Below, piece by piece: positions 63,871 to 64,000 of a stretch of DNA of 64,000 bases (the first letter of the stretch is position 1; the number at the start of each line of letters is the position of its first letter). The notes under the pieces are model-generated. The model was not told the origin of the DNA. It made no database searches and saw only the letters and a list, made by a program, of their open reading frames with translations. The position numbers and the translations under genes were made by a program. Source of the DNA: Allobosea sp. 47.2.35 (GTDB taxonomy: Bacteria; Pseudomonadota; Alphaproteobacteria; Rhizobiales; Beijerinckiaceae); contig NZ_JANLGI010000009.1 in NCBI RefSeq assembly GCF_024655635.1, positions 62,001-126,000 on the forward strand, written 5' to 3'.

Positions 63871-63894
63871 AGCAACGACGGAGCGGGCTTTTTT
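63774..63894 (+). ncRNA. Candidate structured leader with tandem stem-loops and T6 tract
   Basis: Three successive stems are seen: GCCTCC/GGAGGC (63774-63779, 63792-63797), GCCGG/CCGGC (63820-63824, 63833-63837), CCCCG/CGGGG (63841-63845, 63854-63858). Then AAAGC (63869-63873) can pair with GCTTT (63887-63891) to make a weak hairpin that runs into T6. This looks like a regulatory leader ending in a terminator, or a small RNA. No known riboswitch consensus was recognised. Confidence 0.3.
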
Positions 63895-64000
63895 GGTCTC
63901 GCCGGCTTTCCACAGGCCGGCACCGAAGAGGCTTGTCCTTCATTGCCGGCCGTGCGGGGTCTTCCCCAATCGAACGGTGTTTCGGGTCCGGACGGCTCGT

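Larger units (their letters stand above)
63456..64000. other. Long gene-poor stretch at the right edge
   Basis: 545 bp with no long gene supported. It holds A7 (63594-63600) and T6 (63889-63894) tracts, a 41-codon ORF with a good ribosome site, three tandem stem-loops, and no rRNA, tRNA, tmRNA or RNase P consensus that I could recognise. The layout looks like a long 5' leader of a gene that begins beyond the window. A long leader of this kind is known for rne of Proteobacteria, but nothing here proves that identity. Confidence 0.4.

Noticed and set aside
63456..64000. tmRNA, RNase P RNA or 4.5S RNA at the right edge
   Set aside because: The conserved cores of these RNAs (tag-peptide codons, the RNase P GAGGAAAGTCC block, the SRP GGAAGGAAGCA loop) are absent on both strands.

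Overview
The window is a high-GC chromosomal segment with strong third-position G/C bias. It looks like an alphaproteobacterium of the order Hyphomicrobiales (Rhizobiales), and a Bosea-like genus is my best guess. The guess rests on the mix of families (TorF-type porin, IalB-like protein, DUF3772-MscS channel, YafK-type L,D-transpeptidase, Fur/Mur-type regulator) and on the secA / peptidyl-prolyl isomerase / argJ / mutT neighbourhood. No rRNA, tRNA, insertion sequence, prophage or CRISPR array was seen.

Layout. (A) 1-8.4 kb is an amino-sugar catabolic block. On the minus strand a solute-binding protein is followed by two Gfo/Idh/MocA dehydrogenases and an FGGY kinase cut by the window edge. 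A ROK repressor is divergent from nagB-nagA and a second, paralogous solute-binding protein. A strong two-way terminator closes the block. (B) 8.5-31.4 kb is a peptide/amide uptake and degradation island. It holds a fused two-domain oligopeptide ATPase, two permeases, three paralogous family-5 binding proteins, an alpha/beta hydrolase, a C45 self-processing amidohydrolase, an M29 aminopeptidase, an S58 (DmpA-type) peptidase, an ornithine-cyclodeaminase-like enzyme, a 1282-residue HyuA-HyuB fusion of 5-oxoprolinase type, an OPT transporter and an AroM-family protein. Two GntR regulators and one IclR regulator control it; the IclR gene carries a clear promoter and a palindromic operator. (C) 31.4-49 kb is mostly housekeeping and envelope: TorF porin, YafK-like L,D-transpeptidase, accA, a methyltransferase divergent from gloB, small enzymes, a ROK-like kinase whose motifs appear in circularly permuted order, an MscS channel, a CAP lipoprotein, a YadA-like adhesin, a YcaQ/AlkX-type glycosylase, mutT, an EamA exporter and argJ. 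(D) 49-64 kb has ppi, secA, an IalB-like protein, a stomatin/NfeD pair, serA, a luciferase-like monooxygenase, a Fur-family regulator, a periplasmic glucan protein, a TetR regulator divergent from an AHL-lactonase-like enzyme, and chaA. The right-hand 545 bp hold no long gene, but do contain a 41-codon ORF with a good ribosome-binding site, several stem-loops and a T6 run.

How the parts may work together. In block A, imported amino sugars would be deacetylated by NagA and deaminated by NagB under ROK control, but no permease or ATPase for the two binding proteins lies in the window. In block B, peptides captured by three binding proteins probably share one permease/ATPase set, are cut by four unrelated peptidase or amidase families, and any cyclised lactam (for example 5-oxoproline) could be opened by the HyuAB fusion. 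The two observations most worth following are the combined peptidase/lactamase island and the permuted ROK protein.
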